The position numbers were made by a program, and so were the translations under genes. A stretch of DNA of 64,000 bases from RGIG1681 sp964646345. GTDB taxonomy: Bacteria > Bacillota > Clostridia > Christensenellales > UBA1242. Below, in pieces: positions 18,756-27,382 of the stretch. Under the pieces are notes generated by a model. The model was not told where the DNA came from. It saw only the letters and a list, made by a program, of their open reading frames with translations, and did not search any database. Position 1 is the first letter of the stretch. Each line of letters begins with the position of its first letter. The DNA lies in assembly GCA_964646345.1 (NCBI GenBank), contig CAZYDU010000005.1, positions 1 through 64,000 on the forward strand. The letters run 5' to 3'.

Positions 18756-21296
18756 ATGAAAAAGAAAATTGTTAGTTTTATAGCTATTTGCTGTTTAGTA
18801 TTTCCATGCCTTTTCTCTGTGGCATGTAAGCAAAAAGACCCAGCACTGCCACAAAAAGCTTATACTTTTTCTGTCACTTTAAAAAATGCCAAAGAAAAAG
18901 TAGACGAGAGCTCGCTTCAAAACGAATATGATTTTGAACAGGAAAAAGAAATTGCTTACACCTTAGATGGTAATGATTATAAATTAAGCGTAACCAAATC
19001 AATTAAACTAAACGGCGAATTAAAAGTTAATTTGATTGAAGGTGTTGATTATTCAAACTTGAGTCTAAAAGTTAACAACGAAACTAAAAATTTTGATATA
19101 AAAAACGGAAACATTGAAGATGTTGCAAATAATGTAAATCTTCGTGATAGATATTTTAAGTTTACTTACGAAAAAATGGATTCTGACACAAACATTGTTG
19201 TAGATTTTTCTAATTGTGAAACCGCAAAAATCTCATTAGATGTAACAAATTTAAAAGCCAATGATGTTAAATATGGACTTGTTTCTGAAGAATTTTTAAC
19301 CTTATCTGAAGCAAAATTGAAAACCAATACATTCAGCCTTTTTGATAGTAATGAAATTCAAGTCGATTATGGAACAATTATTGCTTTTGATTTTGGAGAA
19401 CAACTTGCATTTAAAGCAAACAATACATCAAATTTAAATAAATTATCTTATGCAAACTACGGCTCGAAATACCTTGTTGGTTCAAATGGTAGAGTTCAAT
19501 ATATGTCCGTAACGGATAGCGGACTTTGCGAAGTTTATTCCGTTGTTGATGATTCCAAAAATGACGGAACTATCCGAGCTTTGTTTGATGGCGGAGTTAG
19601 TTATGCAGGCACTCTTGATGATATGTTGAATGCTAATTTTGTTGCTCCGGAAATTGAAAAAGAAAAGTTTGGTAGCAATGAAATATCTATTTTCGTTTTT
19701 AAGGGGGGTAAGGTTTATATTGAACTAAATTCGGAAGGATTAAACTACAATTACTATCTTGTTGATAGAATTGATGATGAACTTGTTGATTCAAAAGGCA
19801 TACAAGAAAAAACAATCTCGTCAAAGAAATATCTTGAAATTGATTTAACAGATGCAGATTCAAAAGCATTAAGTGCTAAATATTTAGCAAGAAAACCAAA
19901 AAACGAAGGCGAGTTTTATATTGTGTCTTTCTCAGGAACTGGCATGGCAAATATTGAAAATGCAAATTATGTTCTTGTTGGAAACGTAAACAAACCAAGT
20001 GAATTTGATTTAAATGGCGAAGTTTTTTATGGCTACTCAAAAGGAACTGATGTTATACTTTCTTTGAATTCAACAACGGCATATAGCAACACAGATTATG
20101 GTATGACTAACAAGAATGCAACTATTAATGTTACTAAAAACGATTCGTTCACAGCATTTATTGATATTACACAAAATCCTGCAGTCAATTCAGAATTAGG
20201 TCTTGAGTGTTGCACGGGAGATGATGTAAATAATGGCGAATATTGTGCTTATAGTATTTCAATTATTTACGATATTGACCAATTTAACGAAAATGCTGAA
20301 ATGACACTTGAAACTACAGGATTAAATTTATACGATGGCGAAGAAGTATATATCACAACCGACATTAAAGATAGCGAAAGCTGGGTAAATTTAATGGATT
20401 ACGTTGGTGAACTAAAGATTTCTCAAGCTGAAGGTAGAACAATTTATTATTATATAGATTCTCCAAGAACTGATGCGGTTCTTCAAATTCAAAACGAAAG
20501 AAAAAAGTTTATTGGCATAACCGGTGCTTTGTCTGATTGTTTTGGCAGAACAATGAATGGTACGTTCACAGTTATGGATAAAACAATAAATTTATCTCAA
20601 GTTAGTTATATTGAAATTGAACCAGGCATATATAATTCTAATCAAAATTTAAGGCTTGTAAGGGGTTACGATAGACAATATCATCAACTAGCTATTGATA
20701 ACTTAAATGAAAACGATACCTTAATGATTTCATTAAGTGGTTATAGTGAAAATTCTTTTGTTGATGCAAAAACAGTAAGCGACTTGCAAATTAGAACTGA
20801 GTATAGCTTGGAAGCAACAATGTATTATTATGTTGATTGCGATACAAGCAAATATGTAGAGCTAACAAACCAATCAGGCGAAATTGTAAGCACCACCGAA
20901 ATCGTTTATGTTGATGGCTCTCCAGTTCAAGTTAACGGCAAATTTGTTTATAGTTTATCATTAAAACCTGATTATCATGAAGAAGGAAATTTAGCGGTTG
21001 CAATAAAAGATGCAACATTTAAAATTTCAAACGAAACTGGAGTAACAAGTGTTTATACAGACGCTTATAAACAAACATCTGTATCTGAAATGGTTGGTGG
21101 CACAACTTATTTCATCGTTGGAGATAAAGATTCTATTTATCAAATTGTTGATAAAAACGGTGCTGTTGTAATTCAAAGCAGTAAGATTTATTTGTCCCGA
21201 GAAGATACATCTGGCAAGTCGATTTATTATTTTACGCTTAATATAGATTACAGTTTATATGTTCCAAGTAGCGAGTTTGTATTTACAAAAATATAA
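18756..21296 (+). CDS. Large predicted lipoprotein, unknown function
   Basis: 846 aa. Signal peptide MKKKIVSFIAICCLVFPCLF ends in the lipobox SVAC (Cys about residue 24), so the protein is expected to be lipid-anchored outside the membrane. The mature part is acidic, Asn/Asp/Tyr-rich and full of short beta-strand-like stretches (EVYITTDIKDS, TIYYYIDSPRTD, KYVELTNQSGEIV). There are no obvious exact repeats, catalytic motif or cell-wall anchor. The middle and C-terminal segments repeat the theme of a Tyr-rich strand followed by VD and ending in LSL or FTL, suggesting several beta-sandwich domains. I do not recognise a family. Its own promoter and terminator make it monocistronic. Confidence 0.75.
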   Translation: MKKKIVSFIAICCLVFPCLFSVACKQKDPALPQKAYTFSVTLKNAKEKVDESSLQNEYDFEQEKEIAYTLDGNDYKLSVTKSIKLNGELKVNLIEGVDYSNLSLKVNNETKNFDIKNGNIEDVANNVNLRDRYFKFTYEKMDSDTNIVVDFSNCETAKISLDVTNLKANDVKYGLVSEEFLTLSEAKLKTNTFSLFDSNEIQVDYGTIIAFDFGEQLAFKANNTSNLNKLSYANYGSKYLVGSNGRVQYMSVTDSGLCEVYSVVDDSKNDGTIRALFDGGVSYAGTLDDMLNANFVAPEIEKEKFGSNEISIFVFKGGKVYIELNSEGLNYNYYLVDRIDDELVDSKGIQEKTISSKKYLEIDLTDADSKALSAKYLARKPKNEGEFYIVSFSGTGMANIENANYVLVGNVNKPSEFDLNGEVFYGYSKGTDVILSLNSTTAYSNTDYGMTNKNATINVTKNDSFTAFIDITQNPAVNSELGLECCTGDDVNNGEYCAYSISIIYDIDQFNENAEMTLETTGLNLYDGEEVYITTDIKDSESWVNLMDYVGELKISQAEGRTIYYYIDSPRTDAVLQIQNERKKFIGITGALSDCFGRTMNGTFTVMDKTINLSQVSYIEIEPGIYNSNQNLRLVRGYDRQYHQLAIDNLNENDTLMISLSGYSENSFVDAKTVSDLQIRTEYSLEATMYYYVDCDTSKYVELTNQSGEIVSTTEIVYVDGSPVQVNGKFVYSLSLKPDYHEEGNLAVAIKDATFKISNETGVTSVYTDAYKQTSVSEMVGGTTYFIVGDKDSIYQIVDKNGAVVIQSSKIYLSREDTSGKSIYYFTLNIDYSLYVPSSEFVFTKI

Positions 21297-21299
21297 AAG

Positions 21300-21353
21300 A
21301 AAACACACCTAACCTTTTGAAGTATGCTTCATTTTGGGTTGATGTGTTTTTTT
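21300..21353 (+). terminator. Terminator of the 846-aa lipoprotein gene
   Basis: AAAACACACCTAACC pairs with GGTTGATGTGTTTT; a GAAGTATGCTTC mini-hairpin lies in the loop. A run of seven or more T follows. Confidence 0.8.
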
Positions 21354-21414
21354 GTAAATTTTATTGAAATAAAAAATAAAAACCGCAATTTTAGCTTAAT
21401 TTTTGCAAAGTTAT

Positions 21415-21454
21415 AAAAAAAATACGCAACCTTATTAATTTAGGGTGCGTATTT
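21415..21454 (-). terminator. Terminator downstream of tRNA-Ser
   Basis: Read on the minus strand, AATACGCACCCT pairs with AGGTTGCGTATT around an AT loop and is followed by TTTTTT. It lies directly after the tRNA 3' end. Confidence 0.75.
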
Positions 21455-21460
21455 CTATTT

Positions 21461-21551
21461 TGGCGGAGAGTGAGGGATTTGGACCCTCGCGTGCATTTCT
21501 ACACCTACACCCTTAGCAGGGGCGCCTCTTCGACCACTTGAGTAACTCTCC
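21461..21551 (-). tRNA. tRNA-Ser (anticodon GCT)
   Basis: On the minus strand a 91-nt class II tRNA folds well. The acceptor stem GGAGAGT pairs with ACTCTCC, with discriminator G and an encoded CCA. The anticodon loop is CTGCTAA, giving anticodon GCT (reads AGC/AGT). A long variable arm of the serine type and a T arm GAGGGTCCAAATCCCTC are present. It is a single gene with its own promoter and terminator. Confidence 0.95.
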
Positions 21552-21586
21552 ATATTTGGTCTACGTTGCTTGTATCAAGCAAACTG

Positions 21587-21616
21587 ATTATAACATAGTT
21601 ATGTGCAATTATTCAA
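21587..21616 (-). promoter_or_regulatory. Promoter of tRNA-Ser
   Basis: On the minus strand TTGAAT, an 18-bp spacer and TATAAT. The -10 lies about 35 nt before the mature tRNA 5' end. Confidence 0.65.
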
Positions 21617-21741
21617 GTGTTTTGAACAAATTTATTTATTATTTTTTGCTATGGTTTTTTTGGATTACATCTATTAACTTCTACAACCATTTGACAATTT
21701 ATTTTTTCATTTTATATAATTGTTCTAAAAAGGAGATAGTA

Positions 21742-22056
21742 ATGGTAGGAAAGTACAAAGTTATCACTCTTTGTGGTAGCACTAAGTTTAAAGACGAGTT
21801 TATAAAAGAACAAAAAAGGTTAACTTTAGAAGGTAATATTGTGATTACGGTGGGCATGTTTGGTCATTTTGGAGATAATGAAGTGTGGACTGAAAACACA
21901 AAAGAAATGTTAGATGATATGCACAAACGCAAAATTGACATGGCTGATGAAATTTTTGTAATCAATAAAGGCGGGTATATTGGCTCTAGCACAAAATCCG
22001 AAATTGAGTATGCAATGCAACATGGCAAAAAAGTTGTTTATATGGAAAAGGTTTAG
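21742..22056 (+). CDS. Nucleoside 2-deoxyribosyltransferase-like protein
   Basis: 104 aa, starting at ATG 21742 with AAAGGAGA upstream. Longer in-frame starts run through the tRNA promoter and are not real. The N-terminal strand YKVITLCGSTKFKDEF and the later DEIFVINKGGYIGSSTKSEI and YAMQHGKKVVYMEKV follow the Rossmann-like pattern of the nucleoside 2-deoxyribosyltransferase superfamily (Glu in SSTKSEIEYA at the catalytic-type position). These enzymes exchange or hydrolyse bases of deoxynucleosides. The remnant of a MazG-like gene and a nucleosidase gene follow, so the cluster fits nucleotide salvage or clean-up. Confidence 0.75.
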   Translation: MVGKYKVITLCGSTKFKDEFIKEQKRLTLEGNIVITVGMFGHFGDNEVWTENTKEMLDDMHKRKIDMADEIFVINKGGYIGSSTKSEIEYAMQHGKKVVYMEKV

Positions 22057-22066
22057 GAAAAATATT

Positions 22067-22478
22067 ATGCAAAAAATCGTTGAAGAATTTAACAAGGAGA
22101 AGTCAAAAATTTACACTCCAATGTCGGTTGGAGCAAGGCTTTTAGACATTCAGAGCGAACTTGGTGAATTATCCAAAGAGTATTTATGGCAAAATTGTTG
22201 CCGATGCTGACAGAAATAATAGTGTGTATTTAGTGTTTTCAAGACCAATTAAATATGGATTAAAAAATGAAAAAGGACTTACAAAGCAAGAACATTTAGA
22301 AAGGGTTTACAATTTTGTGCAAAACAAGTTTGGCAGGAATGGTTATGTAAAATATCATTTGGATATTGAAGATACCAGAAAAGAACAGCAAGCAGTTTGG
22401 AGACTTTTGGATAATAAAGATTTGTGTTTTGCATATTTGAGTGGATTATTTGATGAAATAACAAAGGGGAAAGCATGA
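22067..22478 (+). pseudogene. Broken gene: MazG-like start joined out of frame to a second, possibly HD-type, segment
   Basis: From ATG 22067 the frame encodes about 47 residues; its SVGARLLDIQSELGELSKEYL part looks like the first helices of a MazG-type nucleotide pyrophosphohydrolase. It then stops at 22208-22210. The +1-shifted frame, open through 22478, reads YGKIVADADRNNSVYLVFSR and on to NGYVKYHLDIEDTRKEQQAV. The KIVADADR element recalls the end of HD-domain phosphohydrolases more than MazG, so this may be a deletion fusion of two genes rather than a simple frameshift. The C-terminal frame could still be translated from an internal start. Its stop overlaps the next ATG (ATGA at 22475-22478). 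Confidence 0.6.
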
Positions 22479-23170
22479 AAACAATTTTAATTCAAGGTGC
22501 AATGGAAAGTGAAGTTTCATATTTGATAGAATATTTTAAACCGACAATTTCTGAAGTATATGCAGGTTTTGAGTTTTTAATTGCAAATTTTAAAGAAACT
22601 AAAATTGTCATTTCGGAGACTAAAATTGGGATTATAAATGCTAGCATTGCAACAACTCTTGGAATTTTAAAATTTAAGCCAGATATTGTGATAAATCAGG
22701 GTTGTGCGGGGTCTGCGAGAGAAGAATTGTTGGTTGGAGATATTTTGATTGGTAGTTCTTCAGTTTATATTAATGATTTTCGAACTAATATAAAAAGCAA
22801 AGGCGAGGGAAGCAATGCTCTTGAATGGATACCAAATCCAAAACGCTCATACAAAGTTTTGGCAACTGATTGGCTTTTGGATTCTGTAAAGGAAATGGCA
22901 AAGGAAGAAATTTATTTTGGTTGTTTGGGTTCAGGAGATTTATTTTCAAGAGAGTGGGATAGAATAGCTTATTTGAGAGAATGCTTTGGTCATGATTCAG
23001 AAGATATGGAAACACTCGCTTCCTACAAGGTTTGTGAAGAATTTAATATCCCGCATATCGGATTTAGAATTATATCAAACAATGAACTCTTGAACACCCC
23101 AAGAGACAAAACAACTTATAAAACGATTCAAAAACTTACTATAGATTTTGTGAATTTTTTGATAAAATAA
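22475..23170 (+). CDS. MTA/SAH nucleosidase-family protein
   Basis: 231 aa. The core follows the purine nucleoside phosphorylase/MTAN fold: a Gly-rich GIINASIATTLGILKFKPD helix, NQGCAGS, the dimer-region VGDILIGSS, and the base-binding EDMETLASYKVCEEF (matching EMEA..A..C in MTAN). MTAN hydrolyses 5'-methylthioadenosine and S-adenosylhomocysteine to adenine plus the thioribosyl product. A C-terminal IISNNELLNTP replaces the usual RxISD, with Asn where the catalytic Asp is expected, so the specificity may differ from true MtnN. The 4-bp overlap with the broken upstream frame indicates an operon. Confidence 0.8.
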   Translation: MKTILIQGAMESEVSYLIEYFKPTISEVYAGFEFLIANFKETKIVISETKIGIINASIATTLGILKFKPDIVINQGCAGSAREELLVGDILIGSSSVYINDFRTNIKSKGEGSNALEWIPNPKRSYKVLATDWLLDSVKEMAKEEIYFGCLGSGDLFSREWDRIAYLRECFGHDSEDMETLASYKVCEEFNIPHIGFRIISNNELLNTPRDKTTYKTIQKLTIDFVNFLIK

Positions 23171-23172
23171 AA

Positions 23173-23202
23173 CATCGCTTATACTCAAGCGATGCTTTTT
23201 TA
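23173..23202. terminator. Terminator between the nucleosidase gene and mnmG
   Basis: CATCGCTT pairs with AAGCGATG around a 6-nt loop. A T run on the plus side and TTTTATTTTA on the minus side make it bidirectional for the convergent genes. Confidence 0.8.
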
Positions 23203-25119
23203 TTATTTTAAATACATTAATAAAACTGTAATGTCTGCAGGGTTAACACCCGAAATTCGGCTTGCCATTCCAACGGTTAATGGTTTAATTTTAGATAATT
23301 TTTCTCTAGCTTCAAGTCTAAGCCCTGACAAAGAATTAAAATCAAAGTTTTCAGGAATTTTCTTTTCTTCGAGTTTTTTATCTTTTTCAATTTGCTCATG
23401 TTGCATGCCAATGTAGCCGGAATATTTTGTATCAATTTCAACAGCTTGCAAAACAGCTTTTGGATAACCTTTCACAAGTTTTACGGCTTTGTTAGCATTA
23501 ACAAAATCAAAGGCTGGGCGTTTGAGTAAATTTTCAAGGCTTGTTGCTTGGGTTGGCATTTTTTCATTAATTGAATCTAGATAGTTTTTAAGTTCGGCTG
23601 AGTTTGGAATAGTCTTTTTGATTTCTTCTTTAAGTTTAGAAATTTGCTTCATTTTCTTTTTGAAAACATTGTATCTTTCATTATCAACAAGCCCAACTTT
23701 TCTTCCAATTTCGGTTAGTCTTTGGTCAGCATTGTCTTGACGTAAAATCAAGCGGTACTCGGCACGACTCGTCATCATTCGGTATGGTTCATTCGTCCCT
23801 TTAGTTGTTAAATCGTCAACCAAGACTCCGATATATGACTCATTTCTTTTTAAAATGATTTGTTCTTTATTTCTTAAAAACAACGAAGCATTAATTCCCG
23901 CCAAAATTCCTTGACCAGCAGCTTCTTCATAACCACTTGTTCCATTTATTTGCCCAGCACAGAAAATGCCTTTAATTTTCTTAAATTCAAGGGTTGGGTA
24001 TAAATTTAATGGGTCAATGCAGTCGTATTCAATGGCATAAGCATATTTTAAGATTTTAGTATGCTCCATGCCTTCAATAGATTCAACCATTTTATGTTGA
24101 ATGTCCATAGGCATGCTTGTTGACATTCCTTGAATATAGATTGTGTTGTCTGCTAATGTTTCAGGTTCTAAAAATAATTGATGACGGTCTTTGTCGGAAA
24201 ATCTTACAAACTTTGACTCAATAGAAGGGCAGTATCTTGGACCTTCGCCAGTGATTACACCTGAATACATTGGGGCTTTGTCAAGATTGTTCATGATAAT
24301 ATTTTTTGTTTCTTCACTTGTGTAACCGAGCCAACAACATCTAATGTTTGGATTGGCTTTTTTTGTTAAGAACGAAAATGTTTGAATATTTTTATCTCCG
24401 TCTTGGCGAATGAATTTTGAGTAATCAATAGTGTCTCCGTCAACACGTGGTGGAGTGCCTGTTTTGAAACGGCGAATATCAAAACCAATTTCAGAAAGCG
24501 ATTTTGTTAGTCCTTTTGCATAAGGGAAACCTGAAGGTCCAGATGCTTTGATAATTTCGCCAGTAATGGTTCTAGCATTCAGGTATACACCAGTTGTTAA
24601 CACAACACTGCGAGCATAAAATGTTTTGCCGTCAGCAGTTTGAACACCTTTAAATACATTATCTTCAACTATAAGCTTTGTGCATTCGCCGTCATAAATA
24701 TATAAATTCTCTTGGTTTTCCAATACTTTTTGCATAGAGCGATGGTATCCGGTTTTGTCAATTTGAGCTCTTAAACTTTGAACAGCTGGACCTTTGCCCA
24801 TATTGAGCATTCTAAGTTGAATAGTGTTTTCGTCAGCCTGTTTGCCCATTTCTCCACCCAGTGCATCAACTTCACAAACAATATGACCTTTCGCAGTTCC
24901 GCCAATAGAAGGATTGCATGGCAAAAACGCAATATTATCACGAATAAGATTAATTAAAAGAGTTTTTTGACCTGTTCTAGCAAGAGCTAAACATGCTTCG
25001 CACCCTGCATGACCACCACCAACAACGACCGCATCAAAAACATCGCCATTATTAATGGTGTAGATCTTGTTTTCAATATTTTTCTCATAGTCGGTTATGT
25101 CATAATTTTGTGTAGTCAT
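23203..25119 (-). CDS. mnmG: tRNA U34 carboxymethylaminomethyl modification enzyme MnmG (GidA)
   Basis: 638 aa FAD enzyme that works with MnmE to place the carboxymethylaminomethyl group on U34 of tRNAs reading two-codon boxes. The dinucleotide-binding motif VVGGGHAGCEA is at residues 32-42; the conserved NPSIGGTAKGHIVCEVDALGG follows, then the mid-protein GYTSEE and the TSRAEYRL motif. The C-terminus has the helical MnmE-binding domain. Length is normal (620-630 in relatives); the first 25 residues are a lineage-specific extension. It is in an operon behind a GNAT gene (start 1 bp after the previous stop) and mnmE. Confidence 0.97.
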   Translation of the reverse strand: MTTQNYDITDYEKNIENKIYTINNGDVFDAVVVGGGHAGCEACLALARTGQKTLLINLIRDNIAFLPCNPSIGGTAKGHIVCEVDALGGEMGKQADENTIQLRMLNMGKGPAVQSLRAQIDKTGYHRSMQKVLENQENLYIYDGECTKLIVEDNVFKGVQTADGKTFYARSVVLTTGVYLNARTITGEIIKASGPSGFPYAKGLTKSLSEIGFDIRRFKTGTPPRVDGDTIDYSKFIRQDGDKNIQTFSFLTKKANPNIRCCWLGYTSEETKNIIMNNLDKAPMYSGVITGEGPRYCPSIESKFVRFSDKDRHQLFLEPETLADNTIYIQGMSTSMPMDIQHKMVESIEGMEHTKILKYAYAIEYDCIDPLNLYPTLEFKKIKGIFCAGQINGTSGYEEAAGQGILAGINASLFLRNKEQIILKRNESYIGVLVDDLTTKGTNEPYRMMTSRAEYRLILRQDNADQRLTEIGRKVGLVDNERYNVFKKKMKQISKLKEEIKKTIPNSAELKNYLDSINEKMPTQATSLENLLKRPAFDFVNANKAVKLVKGYPKAVLQAVEIDTKYSGYIGMQHEQIEKDKKLEEKKIPENFDFNSLSGLRLEAREKLSKIKPLTVGMASRISGVNPADITVLLMYLK

Positions 25120-25120
25120 T

Positions 25121-25687
25121 TTATTCTCCTAGGCCCGTTTGGGTGCTCTCAATAAAGAGTTTTGGCTCATTGGTTTGAGCTCTGTAATAGTCTGAGTTAA
25201 TTGTGTCAAAAGAAAATCCGAACTCCAGAAAAAGTTTTTGACTTGGATAATTTCTTAAGTTTATATAGCAAAAATAATTCGTTGGGTTTACGTTTAAATA
25301 TTTTTCGGTTGAAGAAAATAATTCGTTTAAAATTCTTTTGCCAAAACCTTGGTTCTGAAATTTTGGATTAATGACAATATATTGCAAAAACATTTCAGGT
25401 TTTGTGGTTTTCATGTTGAAAACATCACATAAAACCCATGCGATAATTTCGCCGTCTTTGCTTTTTGCAACAAGAGAATGTTGCCTTTCGTCATCGCCAA
25501 TAGGGAAATGTTCGTAGTTTGTATAAATAACTTCGCCAAGTCCAAGATATGTTGAGCCTTCCAAAATAAAATTTTTGATACCTTCGAACTGCTCTGTATT
25601 TTTGTATTTTTCTTCCCAAGAAACAATCTCGTCTTTATCGCCAGGCATGTTCATTGGAAGGATAACGAAATCTTTTGTTTTTTTCAT
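25121..25687 (-). CDS. GNAT-family acetyltransferase
   Basis: 188 aa. The acetyl-CoA-binding motif A is MFLQYIVINPKFQNQGFGKRI, with the Q/RxxGxG signature (NQGFGK) at about residues 130-137. The strand before it is IIAWVLCDVF and the terminal SQKLFLEFGFSF is the usual C-terminal GNAT element. Substrate is unknown. It sits between mnmE and mnmG with gaps of only 1-2 bp, so it is co-translated with the tRNA-modifying pair; whether it acts on tRNA or ribosomes cannot be told. Confidence 0.85.
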   Translation of the reverse strand: MKKTKDFVILPMNMPGDKDEIVSWEEKYKNTEQFEGIKNFILEGSTYLGLGEVIYTNYEHFPIGDDERQHSLVAKSKDGEIIAWVLCDVFNMKTTKPEMFLQYIVINPKFQNQGFGKRILNELFSSTEKYLNVNPTNYFCYINLRNYPSQKLFLEFGFSFDTINSDYYRAQTNEPKLFIESTQTGLGE

Positions 25688-25689
25688 AA

Positions 25690-27039
25690 TTATTTTCCTA
25701 AACAGAATTTTTTGAAAATTTGGTCAATGATATCTTCGCTTGTGGTGTTACCTGTAATTTCGCCAATATCTAAGTATGCTTGTTTAATGCTTATTGACAC
25801 CAAATCCAAAGTTTGATTATTGATGTTATTAATCGCAGAATTTATATTTTCAAGAGTTCTTGACAATGCGTCTTTGTGTCTTTCATTTGTGATAATTATG
25901 CTATCTGCGGGAATGTTTGAAATTTTTGCTAGCTCTAGGATTTTATTTTTTAGGTTTTCAACACCATCGCCAGTAAGTGTACTAATTTCAATTTCATTTT
26001 CAAAATGCTTTTTGAGCTTATCATCAAGGTCGGATTTTGTTTTAACAACAACAAAATTTTTGCCTTGGATTGAGCTATAAATTTCTTCATCTTCACCTGA
26101 AAATGGTCTGCTTGTATCAACTAGAAACAAGATTATATCAGCTTGAGTCATTAAGTTTTTAGCTTTATCAACACCGATTTTTTCAACCTTGTCGTCAGTT
26201 TCGTGAATGCCAGCAGTGTCAATTAAATTAACCTTTGTGTCGCCAAGCAAAAATGTATCTTCAATAGTGTCTCTTGTTGTTCCTGCAACATCAGTAACTA
26301 TTGCACGTTCGTGGTTTAGGAGTTTGTTAAGCAAACTTGATTTCCCAACATTAGGCTTACCAACAATCAAAACATTGATGCCGGATTTTATAAGTTTGCC
26401 GGTGCTTGCTGTTTTTAAAACTTTATCAATTTCGATAGCTAGTGTTTCTAATCTTTCTTTTACTTTTGATTTTGTGATGTATTCAATGGTTTCTTCAGGA
26501 TAATCGAATGATACTTCAATCTCAGATAGAATATCAGTAAGTTCGGTTTGTGTGTGACTAGCGAGTTTTGAAAGAGCTCCGGACAAAAGGTTATAGCCAG
26601 CTCTAATTTCAGCATCACTTTCAGCATTAATCATATCCATCATGCCTTCAGCTGAAGACAAACTCATTTTTCCGTTCATAAAAGCTCGTTTTGTAAATTC
26701 GCCATTGGTTGCCATTCTAGCACCCAATTTAATACATTCATGAGCTATGCCTGATGAAATTTGTGTTCCGCCATGGCATTGGAATTCAACCATATCTTCG
26801 CCAGTGTATGACTTTGGAGCTTTGAAAACCACGCACATTGCTTGTTCATTAAAACCTGGGGTTGAGATTGTTCCAAGTGTAAGATATCTTGCTTCAAATG
26901 AACTTGGTTTAGTGTTTTTTTTGCTTGAAAAAAGTTTGTCAGCGATAGAAATTGCATCTTTTCCTGACAATCTAACAATGGATATTGCACCAGAACTTGC
27001 TCCGGTTGAAACTGCTACTATTGTGTCGCTATTATTCAT
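25690..27039 (-). CDS. mnmE: tRNA modification GTPase MnmE (TrmE)
   Basis: 449 aa partner of MnmG. The N-terminal formyl-THF-binding domain is at residues 1-118, a helical domain follows, and a G domain is inserted into it: G1 GKPNVGKSS at 227-235, G2 around AGTTRDT, G3 DTAG, G4-like TKSD. The C-terminal CxGK motif is FCLGK (Cys 446), needed for modification. It is the first gene of the mnmE-GNAT-mnmG operon. Confidence 0.97.
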   Translation of the reverse strand: MNNSDTIVAVSTGASSGAISIVRLSGKDAISIADKLFSSKKNTKPSSFEARYLTLGTISTPGFNEQAMCVVFKAPKSYTGEDMVEFQCHGGTQISSGIAHECIKLGARMATNGEFTKRAFMNGKMSLSSAEGMMDMINAESDAEIRAGYNLLSGALSKLASHTQTELTDILSEIEVSFDYPEETIEYITKSKVKERLETLAIEIDKVLKTASTGKLIKSGINVLIVGKPNVGKSSLLNKLLNHERAIVTDVAGTTRDTIEDTFLLGDTKVNLIDTAGIHETDDKVEKIGVDKAKNLMTQADIILFLVDTSRPFSGEDEEIYSSIQGKNFVVVKTKSDLDDKLKKHFENEIEISTLTGDGVENLKNKILELAKISNIPADSIIITNERHKDALSRTLENINSAINNINNQTLDLVSISIKQAYLDIGEITGNTTSEDIIDQIFKKFCLGK

Positions 27040-27135
27040 ATTAATTATTATAATAAATTTTTATCATTTTTCAATGATTTTTATTAAAAAATAACAAAAA
27101 TCTTCTTTTGGGGTGTGATTTCACGTCTTCGAGAT

Positions 27136-27345
27136 GGGGATTTCTCGGGTTTATGTTTTGTTCCGTTCGAAATGACAAAGAAAAGAATGCGTCATCTCGA
27201 GTGAAGTCGAGAGATCTGTTAAAAAACAGATACCGCTTTCTATTAAGGAAATTTCTTCGCTTCAGTCGAAATGACACGTGGAAAATATGTTTCGCTTGGA
27301 ATGACACAAATATAAAATGTTTCGATTGAAATGCTGTAAAATTAG
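27136..27345. repeat. Dispersed palindromic repeat region (one full copy and fragments)
   Basis: The 343-bp gap between mnmE and jag holds no gene. A full element runs from 27191 to 27275 (85 bp): it starts GTCATCTCGA and ends TCGAAATGAC, which are inverted repeats with one mismatch, and it contains the inner hairpin CTCGAGTGAAGTCGAG. A right-end fragment (27136-27176) and two decayed right ends (near 27291 and 27320) flank it. The same family recurs at 40.5 and 44.7 kb. Confidence 0.85.
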
Positions 27346-27349
27346 CTCA

Positions 27350-27377
27350 AAAAAACCTTTCACTAAGGAAAGGTTTT
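27350..27377 (-). terminator. Terminator of the rpmH-jag operon
   Basis: AAAACCTTTC pairs with GAAAGGTTTT around a 6-nt loop. On the minus strand the 3' arm runs into seven T, six bases after the jag stop. Confidence 0.8.
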
Positions 27378-27382
27378 CGAGT

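Noticed and set aside
21538..21741. Extended N-terminus of the deoxyribosyltransferase-like protein
   Set aside because: The longer frame runs through the tRNA-Ser 5' end and its promoter; AAAGGAGA at 21728-21735 fixes the start at 21742.
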